Below are positions 1 to 10,926 of a DNA stretch of 64,000 nucleotides, in pieces. The notes under the pieces are model-generated. The model ran no database searches. It was not told the origin of the DNA and was given only the letters and a program-made list of their open reading frames with translations. Positions within the stretch are counted from its first letter, which is position 1. Every line of letters begins with the position of its first letter. This DNA comes from Physcia stellaris (Eukaryota > Ascomycota > Lecanoromycetes > Caliciales > Physciaceae): assembly GCA_018902385.1 (NCBI GenBank), contig JABSSW010000003.1, positions 868,001 to 932,000 of the forward strand, read 5' to 3'. Both the position numbers and the translations under genes were made by a program.

Positions 1-702
1 TGCATCGTATGTTTCGTTGGTCAGGGTTTGGATTAGCGGACGCAGGGCAATCTAATCCTGGAGAGCATCAGGCTCAGGGGAGTTTCCTCCATCGCATCCC
101 AGTGCGCATGACGCCAGCGGCAATTGGCTTGAATCTCGATTGCAGATGAAGGACTGGCCGAATGGCGAATGAGTGATTCTTTTCGGGCCAAGCTAGCAGC
201 CGAAAGGGGAAGCTGAGGCAGCCGATCAAGTCATGGCTCGCATTGCATTTGACACTTGCCAGCGAAACCACCCTTGACCCTTCCTGGCAGTGGCACAACT
301 CTTTAACCCTAAGAGATGTAGCAATTTTCACTTGGCTTCAATGAGAAACAGAAGGACGTCAAGGGCAATTCGTCCTGAAACTTTCTTGGTAAGGCTCCGA
401 AGGAGTATCACGCCTTCCTCGGCACAACGATCTTCGAGACTGTTGTCATGCTAGATGCTGAAATTCAACAGCAAAGGGTCTAATTCCGGGAGCAATCTAG
501 AGAGTAACTGAAAATGCAAAGACCTCAACCCGACAACATCATGTTCGTAACACCATTGCAAAGGTTGGAACAAAAGTCGTATGTGACGAGCAACGAGTCA
601 CGGCACAATTCCAAACGAAGAGGACTACTCGTACACGACGTAATTAGCAAGGTAACAGAACAAGAAGGGAAGTCTGGATATATCCCTTTCCATTAATTCA
701 TT
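1..702. other. No gene recognised
   Basis: Short open frames occur on both strands, but none has a recognisable domain, a credible start context or a splice pattern. Base composition is ordinary. The stretch probably holds the 3' side of the SGNH-like gene that ends at 703 and intergenic DNA. Confidence 0.5.
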
Positions 703-1813
703 TCATCTGTTGAAGGTGTTCGGCACCACCATCAACCCGTGCTCCTCATTATGCTCAATGAAAACGTCCAGCGCGACCTCGGCGAAAGCATCCTTCATAG
801 CACTGTAGCCTTCTGACGTGGGATACATAGCAGTCTGACCAGCTTTCGAATCAAACCAAGGATCCTTGTCACAAATTCGATGCCAATCGAACTTCTTATC
901 GACATCCACAAAAATGACACCGACTTCGTTTGCAATTTTACGGAGTTTGTCGTTCCACTCCGTGATAAAATTGTTGATATCTGCTTTGAGATCATGCGGT
1001 GGTAACAAGTGCTTATCGGGACATGAACTTTCAGTCAAAGAGTAGGTACGCGGAAACCCGATCACGTAAACTTTTCTGTTCTGATTTGGCGCGAGGTCAT
1101 GTGTTTGTATTTTTCTAAACAATGCTTCATACTCCTCTTGTATGTTCATGATGATCGTCCTGCCAGCAGCAATAGCATCTAATTCAATCCGAAGTCAGTA
1201 GGGTCGGTTAGGGATGTCTTTCTGGTATAACACCATTCGCAATGTCCAGAAGAAAGGGGGGAGACGTCGATATTTACTTACCCTGGCATCCTATGATATA
1301 CCATTGATTGTCCACGAAGGGTCCAACTACAGAATGTATGCATTTTTCGCCAATTTGAGTATATGAATGGTGTTCCTCGACGCCTATGCTAATCGTGACA
1401 AGATCCGGCTGACCAAAATCGTACCACACACGAGGAAGCGGAGAAAGAGACAATCCCGACTCGATTTGATCCCCAATTGATTTATAGCCAATGTCGAGAT
1501 TGCAGGCGGGAAAATTAAAGGTCTTTAGTCCTATACTGTCGCCGAATTCGTTGATGAATAGATATGGATAGGAGTTGACGGAGCGTTGACATCCGTAAAT
1601 GTCCGTCTGGTTTTCAATGTAGATATCACCGCCGCCAAAGCCGGCTGCTAGCCCACCTCCAAGGGCAGTATAATGATTAAAAATCTTATTGTTGGGATTG
1701 TGACCGCGATCGATGTACGTGGTGACTCCGTCCCGTTTATGCGGAGACCCAATAGCCAGAATTAGCTGGACTGAGAAAAGGGTGAGAGTATAGAGGTAAG
1801 CTAGAAAGAACAT
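703..1813 (-). CDS. Secreted SGNH/GDSL-hydrolase-like protein lacking catalytic residues
   Basis: Two exons, 1813-1282 and 1178-703, give 335 residues. The 103-nt intron has a GTAAGT donor, a TACTGAC branch site and a TAG acceptor. This splice keeps frame and joins the two halves as in fungal SGNH lipases. Residues 1-21 are a hydrophobic signal peptide, followed by a Kex2-like Lys-Arg at 26-27. Block I of the fold is clear (TALGGGLAAG, residues 49-58), but the family GDS is GGG, so the nucleophilic Ser is Gly54. In block III the GxND Asn is Glu146 (IGVEE). In block V the DxxH His is Tyr296 (AMYPTSEGY). The fold is therefore inferred to be kept while hydrolysis is lost, giving a secreted pseudoenzyme. 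The coding frame is intact, so this is not simple decay. Function is unknown; a binding or decoy role outside the cell is possible. Confidence 0.75.
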
Positions 1814-2984
1814 TTTAGAGATGCTTGTAAGATTTCTATGGATTTAAAGACTTTCTATGGATGGAAAGATTTTCTATGGATTGATGATACCGTGAAAGAG
1901 AAATCCAGAAGGTGAGACGAAAGATATAGACCTTGAATATATAATATGTATAGAAATGTAGGTTGAGTTGCAAAGTATCCCATGGTCTGGTAATTAGTGG
2001 TGCTTAATTTTTGGATCCACCCACAGATCTACGATTACCCGGCTTCGGGCGAAATCAGAAGATGATGTTGTCTTCATGTCACTTTCATATCGTCTTCAGG
2101 TCGTCTTCATATGCTTTGTGCCAAACACGGGTAAGCGTGTTATCATTTTGGGTGTATTGATGGCAATGCATTGGAGGCAAGATAGCACCACACCAGACCA
2201 TGGGATAGCCTGGTGAGTTGAGCAGTCAACAAAGAAATTATTGCGTGTAGAAGCTGACGATTACACCGCACCTCATCCGCGACTTGAGATATCCGAAAGT
2301 TTGTTGGACTCAAATGATCCACAATGATATACACAACCAGAACCGAAGGTCCCGGTCCCATCCTGGCCAAATTACCCAAAAGTCCATGTAATCGCTATTC
2401 GAACTTCCACTCAATATGCTGATAGTGGTCCACCTGCCTTCTAGCGAACACCGGAAATCATCGATGCCCTATGGCTACCATCTGCTCTCCCAAATTACTT
2501 CTCTTTACTTTGTTTTCTGGCAAGATGGCTTCTGCATATGCCTCCAGCGTATCACTGGACCTCAAGGGGTGATTAGCCAATGACGGGTTTTACTTTCTCT
2601 CGCAACTTGTTATGCTCTTAGGCTTGAAGCTGACTTTTTAACAAGAGATGCGTTTTGCAGTGCTTGCGGGGCTACCACCCAAGGACCAGGAGGGTAAGCC
2701 TCTGTGGCTATAGTATACCTCAAATACTGTGACTTTGGACCTGACTTGCCGGTCAACGTTAGGATCGTCCGGTCATTGCACTTAAGCCTTGCTTAACATA
2801 GTTATATCATCATTACCATGGCAAGCCCACTATAACCGGAATTGGGAAGGCTAACATGGTTTGAACGAGGAGCCAGAGAATTGTTGAAGTAAAATAGACG
2901 CATAAAGATCATTATTAGGTCCGAGTGGGAAACTTAAACTCATTACGAATTAAGCTTCCGTTGAATGATCTCGTATAACACTTT
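1814..2984. other. Intergenic; promoter side of the SGNH-like gene
   Basis: Apart from the short tandem repeat near the start codon, I see no gene, RNA or mobile element. A stretch near 2065-2115 repeats CGTCTTCA-like words, but too loosely to call a repeat. Confidence 0.45.
1831..1888. repeat. Short tandem repeat in the SGNH-like leader
   Basis: Three imperfect copies of an 18-19 bp unit containing TTTCTATGGAT lie just upstream of the SGNH-like start codon, in its presumed 5' leader or promoter. No function is evident. Confidence 0.6.
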
Positions 2985-3233
2985 TCATTGAGCGTTCACC
3001 GTGTTATTCTTGATCCTTTGTACTGTCAGAGGGCTCGCCCAAATGACATGAAAAAGCCCATATCTCCCAACGATCATCCATCCGTGAGTAGCAGGTGAAA
3101 ATATTCTGGGACTCAGGCATTCTTTCAGGACGGCTTGCACGGCGTAAGCAATTCCACTTACTTGAATCTGATCATCAGCATGCTCGCTGCCGTGAATGAT
3201 GTCGATGCCCACTGTGCGTGCATTTCCCAGCAT
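2985..3233 (-). CDS. Weak candidate: 3' exon of a small unknown protein
   Basis: An 82-codon open frame has protein-like composition, with a predicted amphipathic helix (AVQAVLKEC) followed by a compact beta-like tail (HGWMIVGRYGLFHVIWAS). This layout recalls small secreted fungal proteins. I could not find a clean upstream exon: candidate leader sequences between about 3240 and 3440 run into stops or need unusual splice sites. It may be the last exon of a small gene, the remnant of one, or chance. No function is proposed. Confidence 0.22.
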   Translation of the reverse strand: MLGNARTVGIDIIHGSEHADDQIQVSGIAYAVQAVLKECLSPRIFSPATHGWMIVGRYGLFHVIWASPLTVQRIKNNTVNAQ

Positions 3234-5270
3234 TACAGCATTGAATGATTTCGGTTGTCGAGGGCAGGCACCCTTTCTCCTGCTTGCATGGAGTGCGGGT
3301 CTTTGGCGTACGTTACTCTATCCTCGATAGGCAGATCACTTGCTCGCAGCCGGCGATGGATTGGAGGAGGCTCTGTAGAATAGGTCGCGCAATTGAAACA
3401 GCATAGATGAAAGGTTTCAGAAGAAGGAGCATAATGTCCATCCTACTTCGACAACGGATAGCAGAAAGCAAAGGGTCTTGTGAGCAGTAGGGAATATCTA
3501 AAGGTACTGACGGACCATGACACTGTTAATACGTAGGGCATCAGCGTACCTGCAGCGCAGTACCTCCGTAGCAATGGGAAATTGTGAGGAGATAATAATG
3601 CAAGTGACAGCATCCGGCTGCGCTTCGCAAAACATTGATAAGATATTCCTGGTCCGCGTGGACGGGGTTATCCTTAAGCAAGAGCTGCAAGCCCTCGTGA
3701 AGTGGCATTTTGAAGGGAACGATCGACTTGGGAGAATGAGCAGTGGAGAAGCAGATAAACTAGTACGGGAACGATGAGGCGACCGCCATGAACCTGTTGC
3801 CTGGTTCGTAGACCAAGAGTGACCGTCCTCGCGTGTTGCGCAGAGAGTTTCTGGTTGATTATTGTCCAAAATTTTCTTAGTCGCTTCCGAATTTTACAAA
3901 TGGTGCGAGGGAGACTCCCGTCATGACACTCGACGCTGACAGACTAGTGACTGAGTTTGGGATAAGCTGTGCATATGACAGGTCTTATATTAAGCTTAGG
4001 AAAGGTCTTGAAGTTACATTGTTGGCTATAAGACTGGAAAGTCTATGGAATATCCACGTACCTCCATGGTGTTTCTCACATGTGATTGTGAAGGAAGCCT
4101 TAGGAAGGGACATTGCAGGGATTGGCGGCGCTACGTTTCCCCGATGTCCTGCGGCTCATTACATTGCTTTAGCTTGATTGGGATGAAACAGACCGGGTAT
4201 TGTGGAAAATGGAAATTTGAGCTATCCCGCTTCACATTCCTGGGAAATTGAAGTCTCGGTTCACAACCGAGAGACTGGTTCCACGAAGCGAGGATTTCCA
4301 CCGTTGTGATGGTGGTCGCGGGACTGATCAGCTTCTGGAGTAGGACTGTAGGAGAAGAGCGGAAGGTAGGATTACGCGTCAGCAGAAGCTAAAACCCAGC
4401 AAATCTGTTGCTTGACATCAGCACTGCGTAGGAACCAAAGAAACGGCTTGCTTCTGCCTTCTTGGAGGGGAAAGTTGGCCACCGGGAGGGGTTTTCCAGA
4501 CTTCTCAATCCAGCAGTGCCACTCGAAATCATTTCCAGCTCGGCCGTCGGTCAGTAGTTCATGTTGTCACTACTCCTCGTCTCCTCAGACCATATCTTAG
4601 CCAAGACCTTAGCGTCAGATCGGTCTCTCCTCCGTTATCCTTTTGGTCGAGTCGGACAGCCTCGACAGCCTCCCTATTTTCGAACATTCAATGTTGGAGC
4701 GGTTTGAGAGTGGCAGTGGTCGGTCTTGCCAGCCTTGTGTGTTGCTCGCTTATGACGGCTGAATTGCGACGTTGCTGCATGAATTGCAAGAACAGGTAAA
4801 AGGCGAGAGGTTGGTGATGTTGTTGGTTGGCTGGGCGGGAGCTGGGCGAGACTGGGCAAGACACTTAGAAGACAGTGGCTGCGGTTCCCGAGGTTGGAGG
4901 TGGGACCGTGGGAGGAGCTCCTTCCCCTCCTAGGTATGGCTCCATTCACCATTTGCCAGAAATAGGAAAGATTGCGGGCGACAATTGGCCTGCCAGCCAA
5001 TACTCTAGCGGAACTAGCCCGCCTAGCGCTCTTGAAACTGATCCAGCCGATGATCCTCTCGTATTTGTCTTTCCCACCTCCCTCCTTTTCTCTCCATCGT
5101 CTTCCTCAAGTACTCCTCCAGTTCCTTGCTCTCCATTACTTTCGTTCTTCAATTTACAAGTCATTCGCTTCCTGCTGCATAGATAGCCCCAGCTTCGTCT
5201 TTATATCTTACTAATCTTCCCCTCTGCTTGTTTACCTCGCTGCTCCCCCTTGAATCATCTCCAAAACACC
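3234..5270. other. Long gene-poor stretch ending in a pyrimidine-rich promoter
   Basis: Open frames of 60-120 codons occur on both strands but overlap each other, and none shows a domain or convincing splicing. From about 5070 the plus strand becomes rich in CT tracts (ccacctccctccttttc and similar) up to the ATG at 5271. That is the usual look of the promoter and leader of a strongly expressed fungal gene. Confidence 0.45.
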
Positions 5271-6121
5271 ATGAAGTACGCCGTAGCTGTTCTCGCCCTC
5301 GCGGCCTCTGTTTCCGCCCAGACACCACCTGGATGCTCAGAGAACTTCTCTGGCACCTTTGAGATCAGCCCCATCAATGCTACCACCTCCACCAAGCGCG
5401 GCCTACTGGAAGCTGTAGGTTTTCCCATCCCACGACGTTGCCGTTATACTGCTGACCTTCATCACAGCGAGCACTGAAATTCGAAAAAAGAGCCCCTTGC
5501 ACCAACACTCCCGTCGTTATCTTAAAGAACGGTATCCTTACCGACCAAAACAATCGACAAGGTGAGGTCGTCGCCAATCAGCAATTCCAGTTCGACACAC
5601 CTCTTCAACCCGACGCTCTCTTCACATCCGGCTTCTCCATCTGCGCCAACGGTTCGTTGGCAATCGGTGGTAGCGCTATCTTCTACAGCTGCAAGAGCGG
5701 ATCCTTCTCCAATCTATACCACGAGAGTCAAGGTGGACAGTGCGATGAAGTCTTCATCGACACTCACGCCTGCGACAGCCCGAGCGGAACGCAGAGCGCC
5801 CAGTCCGCGTCCCTGACCTCGTCTGCCTCTACATCGTCGAGCTCGACACTATCAACTACCTCCGCACCAACTACCACCCCAACCGTGGTTGCACCTATTC
5901 CCGTGTCCACCCCCGCCACTATTATTCCACCTTTCCCAGCTGGCAATGCTACCAGCCCATCAGCCACCGCTACTGGCTCAGCACCTGTCACTACCACTAG
6001 CAAACCCGCTTCCACCACCTCGCCAGCTGCCTACCAGCCATCGAACGGTGCCGGCATCCTGTCCACTGGCTGCCAGTTCTTGGTTGCCGCTGCCGGTGTT
6101 GCAGCCTTCGCCATGTTCTAG
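5271..6121 (+). CDS. GPI-anchored cell-wall protein with PIR-type C-terminal domain
   Basis: Exons 5271-5414 and 5468-6121 encode 265 residues. The 53-nt intron has a GTAGGT donor, a GCTGAC branch and a CAG acceptor, and splices at phase 0. Residues 1-17 form a signal peptide ending SVSAQ. The mature part has a Lys-Arg pair (FEKRAP) of the Kex2 type found in PIR wall proteins. Next comes the domain seen at the C-terminus of Pir/Cwp-like proteins, with its cysteines (APC, FSIC, FYSC, GGQC, HAC) and the motif FYSCKSGSFSNLYHESQGGQC. After it lie about 90 residues rich in Ser, Thr, Pro and Ala, a probable O-mannosylated stalk. A C-terminal hydrophobic tail (FLVAAAGVAAFAMF) after small residues fits a GPI signal. 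The product should sit at the plasma membrane or wall. The start is the first ATG after a CT-rich leader. Confidence 0.82.
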
Positions 6122-6757
6122 ATCCAGCACATGATCCGAGTACCGGATTATCTACAGCTGTTGTCACGCAAAGATCTCATGAGATAAGACAGAAAGGAGG
6201 GGGACAGGGCGCGCTGCACGGCCGGAGGCAAATCGGATCGAAGCATTTAAACTTGGGGACTTGCTTTGAAAAAGGATGGTTACGTGCTTTGGATGATCTT
6301 CGACCTCGTGAGCTATCTGATGAGATTTCTTATACATACGCAAGCATCTATTCATGATAAAGTATGTAACCAGATACAATTAATATTAATGAGATTAATC
6401 ATCAAACATCCTCATACTTCTGGGCTGCCGGAAACTCCATAATTCTTGCTGTTTGCGTATCTCGTTCAGGCTCCAAAGTTGTTTACATTCTTGCGAAGCT
6501 GCACAACAACCCACATTTCATCACTTGACTAATCTCCTTCGTAAACAAGTCTTGCATTCAATTTGCATGTCGCTAGCCAATGTTGCATAGACGCTCTCCA
6601 TGATAGCACCGTTCTCAGTAGCCTCACACGCCACCTTTACGAAGCGATTACGCTTGCTGAAGACGGAGCTCATGATACTCGAACGTTACAACACCCCTAG
6701 CATATCAGCCTTCCCAAAGTAACCAGGCCTGCCCGCCCCCATCACGCACTCGAGACA
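6122..6757. other. 3' flank of the wall-protein gene; no gene seen
   Basis: It includes the presumed 3' UTR of the upstream gene, with AT-rich words near 6370-6400 that could serve 3'-end formation. No further feature is supported. Confidence 0.45.
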
Positions 6758-7350
6758 TTATCCATAACATATTTGCCATTCCAATCCGCCAGTCCCCACT
6801 CTTTCGAAAGCCCCTACCCACAACCCCGAAACCCCAGCACTCGGCACACGCGCAATATCCTCCACACCAAACTCCATCTTCCTCATCGGCCTCCTCGTCT
6901 CCCATTCCTGAAACTCCTCCTCCTCCGACCATTTCAGCGTCTTCGCCAACGGGCCCCTCGTAAACAACTCCGGCCCACTCGCCCCCACCCGCCCGGACCT
7001 CACCATTGCCACTTTCCCCCAAAACTCCCTCCCGCGCGCATGACTCGCGAGCGCATTCGCAGCCTTGCCTTCAGCCCTGGCGTTGCGCTGACCGTAGTAG
7101 AAGTGGTATCACTCTTCTTCGCCGTTCTGGTCATAGAACTTGCCGATTTCGCCGCAGGAGGTCCAGTGTAGGCGATCTCGGCGGACTCGGTGCCGCAGTG
7201 CGGAAGGTAGAAGGGGGAGATGTGGGGCTGCGGATTGGTGAAGGCGGAAGTGGGTGTGGGGAAGGCGAGGATGAGGTAGCGGTTGCATTTGCGGGTGGAG
7301 GTTTGGGATATTGAAGTGTCCTTAGGAAGCATCCCGGCAAGCGGGGGCAT
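6758..7350 (-). pseudogene. Possible decayed or misassembled coding stretch, family unknown
   Basis: The minus strand looks protein-coding in composition: GC-rich third positions and long frames that take over from one another. One frame gives SPFYLPHCGTESAEIAYTG. A second, offset frame continues with FYDQNGEE, an in-frame TGA, FYYGQRNARAEGKAANAL and a polar tail. The switch of frame near 7165-7190 and the stop suggest a broken host gene or an unrecognised intron. I do not recognise the family. Chance open frames in GC-rich DNA remain possible. Confidence 0.28.
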
Positions 7351-8259
7351 TCATGTTCGTAACGCCGGGCCTGGGGATGGAGCTCGGATGAGAAGTCGCG
7401 AGGCTTATATTACTTATTAGGCGGACTTTTGAAATGCCTTGCTACGGTAGCTTGCATCTCTGCGTCCGCTGCAGTGGAGAGTGCTCATCTGAGAGTATGT
7501 TGAAGGTATGATGTCGGCTCACCAGGCTTGTGTTGCAGGTGGTTTGTTTTTTGCGAAGATTCAAGGAGGGCCTAGTTTGGATTACTGGAAGTGCCTTTAG
7601 ATGAAGTGTCAAGGGCGTCTCTGCGGGCTCATGCTTGGTCTTCAATGCCCGACAGGCAGAGTGATATCATACGCAACTCGGGCAGCCGTTGCGTTCCACG
7701 ATCGTTAGTCTGGGTCCCAATGACTTGGCCGTGCCGCTGGGTGGTATCTTGGACACCGAAAGGGTGATATGAGAACGTTCATGCTGATTGATTGAACGCC
7801 TTGGTGGTCCCTGGGTGACGATCATGAATCGCGTACTCCGCACAAGGTGTTCAACACGCTAAAGTGAACCGCGTATTAGTTCGCATTGCGGACCTAAGGT
7901 TCGATAAGTCCGGTGAAGCCTTTCGACAACGCTGACCGAAAGATGCCATAATCGTGAAACCATGCCGAGTACGAGTAGCCAGTATGCGTCCGTTCCCGAC
8001 TGCTGACTATCGACTGGTCGGTATCAGATGAGGATAGTTTCGATATCCGATGCGTTGTCACGAAAAGATGGCCAGACGCAAGGGTCGGACGCTCGCTCTC
8101 ATTCGGGCTTTGATTCCTAAGCACCGTAAACGGTAAACCACCCATGTAAAGTCCTCTTCTCATTCTCTTCTGTCATTCTCTCGCTCTCATTCGACCTCGA
8201 CTTCTTCCATCTTCCTCTTCCAATTTAGAAGTCTGGCTCTCCGCGCAAGAGCTCCTAAA
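7351..8259. other. Intergenic; promoter of the FrnE-like gene at its right end
   Basis: No gene is supported. The last 100 bases before 8260 are CT-rich (cattctctcgctctcattcg), typical of a fungal leader. Confidence 0.45.
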
Positions 8260-8916
8260 ATGACAAACTTCAACATCTCCATCGTCTCAGACACGGTCTG
8301 CAGCTGGTGCTACATCGGCAAGAACAAACTCGACCGCGCCATCTCCACTCACAAAACCCGCCATCCTTCCGATACATTTACTATCACCTGGCATCCATAC
8401 TATCTCGACCCTTCTGCCCCCAAAGTCGGTGTCGATAAACGGCAAATGTTTGCCGCCAAGTTCGGCCCTCAGAGGGCCGCCATGATCGACGAGCGCGTTG
8501 CGTCTATTGGAAAGGAAGTGGGCATCAACTTCCGCACCGGCGGTAAGATTGGAAGCACAAGAGATTCGCATCGTTTGATTTACCTGGCGGGGACAAGAGG
8601 GGATAATGGGCAAACACAAACGAGGGTTGTCGAGGGGCTTTTTAGGAAGTATTTCGAAGAAGAGCAGGATATTACGAGTCATGAGGTGCTGAGGGAGGCT
8701 GCCGTGGAGGCTGGAATTGATGATAAGGAGGCACGGAAGTGGTTGGAGAGCGATGAAGGTGGAGCAGTGGTGGATGAGGAGGTTAGGGCTGCGCAGATGA
8801 AGGGGATCAATGGTGTGCCGAACTACACGTTGCAGGGACAATTGGACATAGGGGGCGCTCAAGACCAAGAGGCCTTTTTGAGAGCATTTCAAGAGGTAAA
8901 GGCCGTCGAAGGGTAG
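8260..8916 (+). CDS. FrnE-like DsbA-family thioredoxin-fold protein
   Basis: A single exon encodes 218 residues. The N-terminal beta strand and active site read ISIVSDTVCSWCYIGK, with the CxxC dithiol (CSWC) at residues 14-17. Further family marks are WHPYYLDPS near residue 45, DSHRLI near 101, the helical insert that DsbA/FrnE proteins carry in the middle, and the cis-Pro loop GVPNYTLQGQLDIGGAQ near the C-terminus. Length and order match the DsbA-like/FrnE group (2-hydroxychromene-2-carboxylate isomerase relatives), which act as soluble thiol oxidoreductases or isomerases. No signal peptide is seen, so it is probably cytosolic. The substrate cannot be told from sequence. The gene converges on the dioxygenase gene. 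Confidence 0.9.
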   Translation: MTNFNISIVSDTVCSWCYIGKNKLDRAISTHKTRHPSDTFTITWHPYYLDPSAPKVGVDKRQMFAAKFGPQRAAMIDERVASIGKEVGINFRTGGKIGSTRDSHRLIYLAGTRGDNGQTQTRVVEGLFRKYFEEEQDITSHEVLREAAVEAGIDDKEARKWLESDEGGAVVDEEVRAAQMKGINGVPNYTLQGQLDIGGAQDQEAFLRAFQEVKAVEG

Positions 8917-9281
8917 AAAAGAGCTTCCTATAGCGCCCGGGCGAAATCGAGTGCAGATCTCAGCCCTACATAATTGGTCACAGTTGTCCATCTAAAAGAA
9001 AACGAATAAACGAATGCCTGGTTTGGGAAATACGTCGAGTCTAAAACTCCAGTCTTATCGCTTTTTATTCTGAACGTCAAGGTCGGGTAACCTTCATCTG
9101 ACACGTGATTCATCTTACCGCACTCATTTTTGTCTGGGGCGGTAGAATGCAGCTGAGAAAGGGTTATGCATTGACGAAGCCTAGGGTATCTGTCTATCGC
9201 TTGACTGTTAAGAGCTTCAGTGTCAGCAGCAATCCTAATCCTGAAAGCTTTTCTGATGTGAAACGTTTCTCTGGGCTGTGC
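8917..9281. other. Convergent intergenic spacer
   Basis: This holds the 3' flanks of the FrnE-like gene (plus) and the dioxygenase gene (minus). Short open frames here have no support. Confidence 0.5.
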
Positions 9282-10926
9282 CTAAAGGCTAGGGGAACAC
9301 CTACCGCACAGATCGCTCCTAATCACCCATTTTTCACCTTCCTTGACTTCCGCCCCTTCGTGCAATAGACAGTCCTGGCCGTGCTTGTGTAAAAGTGCCA
9401 TACCGACTTCCAAGCCCACAGAGATAGGCTGAGTCCCTTCAGCGGATCTTCCAGAGTATTGTTTCGCGGAGCCTAGTTCGGGATAAAAGATAGTCTCCCC
9501 ACCTACACAACCAGTTTCAGGTCCCGTCAGATAGATAAGAAGCGTCCATGTCGTTTTTGCTGGGGTAGAGGGTGTCGATGGGAACATGAGCTGATTAGAC
9601 TCGTCATCTGTAATTAACAGTCAGAATCCACCACAGATGTCTTGTTTCTCATATACTGAAAAGAAGAAATTACTTTGTACCACGTACAAAGTTGCAACAC
9701 CTGCAAGGTCCGCTTTTTGTCAGGATCTCTCAAAACTCATCAAAAGCATCTAAGTTTAATGCATCATGGGGTTGGATCTCGTCGCCGAGGAATAACCTTG
9801 GCTCGAAGTCCTTATCCTCAAGGAGCGACTATCGTCTGCTCGTCTCCACCGTTGCCATAATCTGCCACATCTAGATTGCCCAAGCCAGGAAATGGGTAGA
9901 TGGAATGACTGGGAAAAGACCAGTAGATGGTATACGCGTTAGTGGCGGTACCAGGGTGACAAATAGGGCAGCAATACAGGCTCCGGATCATCAAGTCAGA
10001 ATATGCTGTCGAAATTTTGAAAAGAGATGGACACGTCACTCGGGAGGGTTTCTCAGGGAAGTGATCACGATGGACACAACATCTCGAGACAGCCAGGAGA
10101 CGAAAACAATGGTAAAAGCCCCCACCAGTAGATAACCAGGTACATATGAGTAAGAGAGGAACTCAGCTTGCTATGAGCTTAAATAGGTTGCCCTTCTCTC
10201 TCGGAGAATGTCTGTAGACGGATTTAGGTCTATGGCTGGTAGGTTAAGGATGAAGGTCCTCTGTGATTGAATGGAGGTTTTGAGAGATGTTGAACAGCTT
10301 GGGTAAGGAGAAAGAAAGATACTAGGGGTATAGGTATGTCATGGGATAGCGGATGGGATCAAATGAGGACAGAGAACCAGAGAGGAGAGTGACAACCTAC
10401 AATGTTCACCAAAGAATTGCCCCTTCCCTGAGCATCTCAGTTACAGATCTCGACTTGTGATGCAGATGGTTGAATTACCGTATCTGTATATCCTTATTCT
10501 AGGATTTAGACCCAAAACCTCTCCCCCAAAGATCTTTTCTAGATTTGGCTTCTCTAAGTCTCCTTCCCCCACGATGCTGTCTGAACCGCCGATAACAAGA
10601 TCATGAAGAGCAGTGTTACTCCATAACATCTGGGCAAAAGCCGGATCATCTATCTGAAATCGATCATTGACCCTCAAGGCCTCGTCTCTCTTAGGCTGGA
10701 TCTTGGTGGTAGCCAAAGGCAAGGAAGACAAGAAGGTCACGTATTTTCTGCACAGAGAAGAGGTAAACAGATTGTGGACTAAAAGGATCTGGTCTGCCAG
10801 TAGAGTCTCCAATCGGAGATCTATTGATGGTACTAATGGTGTAAGAGGAGGCCAATTTGGCAGGGGTTCCTTTACGATGGCCTGCTTCTTCAATGGAACG
10901 ACTGCTTTCTTGCTCTTGGAAGGCAT
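9282..10926 (-). CDS. Prolyl-4-hydroxylase-like 2OG-Fe(II) dioxygenase with a giant intron
   Basis: Three exons, 10926-10479, 10427-10401 and 9607-9282, encode 266 residues. Intron 1 is 51 nt and intron 2 is 793 nt; both are GT-AG and keep frame. Exon 2 is only 27 nt. The joined centre reads GKGQFFGEHYDESN, giving the iron-binding HxD (HYD) of the double-stranded beta-helix. It is followed by TWTLLIYLTGPETGCVGGET and the distal histidine plus 2-oxoglutarate-binding arginine in LLHEGAEV...KWVIRSDL. This is the small fungal P4H-like group, known as hydroxylases of prolyl or other residues; the substrate here is unknown. I chose the ATG at 10926 (MPSKSKKAVVPLKKQ) because the basic start suits a cytosolic or nuclear protein. 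An in-frame ATG lies at 10980. Confidence 0.85.
9608..10400 (-). other. 793-nt intron 2 of the dioxygenase gene
   Basis: Donor GTAGGT and acceptor TTACAG interrupt the tyrosine codon of the HxD motif. The other introns supported in this window are 51-103 nt, so this one is 8-15 times larger. No missing exon is needed, since the protein joins cleanly across it. I found no terminal repeats or coding remnant. It contains a 9-bp inverted repeat at 9672-9692. Confidence 0.75.
9672..9692. repeat. Perfect 9-bp inverted repeat inside the large intron
   Basis: The arms ACTTTGTAC and GTACAAAGT flank a 3-base loop (CAC), about 65 nt from the acceptor. In RNA it could fold as a hairpin near the 3' splice site. 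Confidence 0.6.

Noticed and set aside
6773-7314. Plus-strand ORFs rich in Pro, Arg and His
   Set aside because: They mirror the GC-rich minus-strand coding-like stretch and lack domains.
8287-8991. Long antisense ORF opposite the FrnE-like gene
   Set aside because: It overlaps a gene with clear domain support and shows no domain of its own. It is a codon-bias shadow.
9818-10039. Small minus-strand ORF inside the large intron as a nested gene
   Set aside because: It has no domain, no start context and no splice support. The intron joins a continuous dioxygenase protein.
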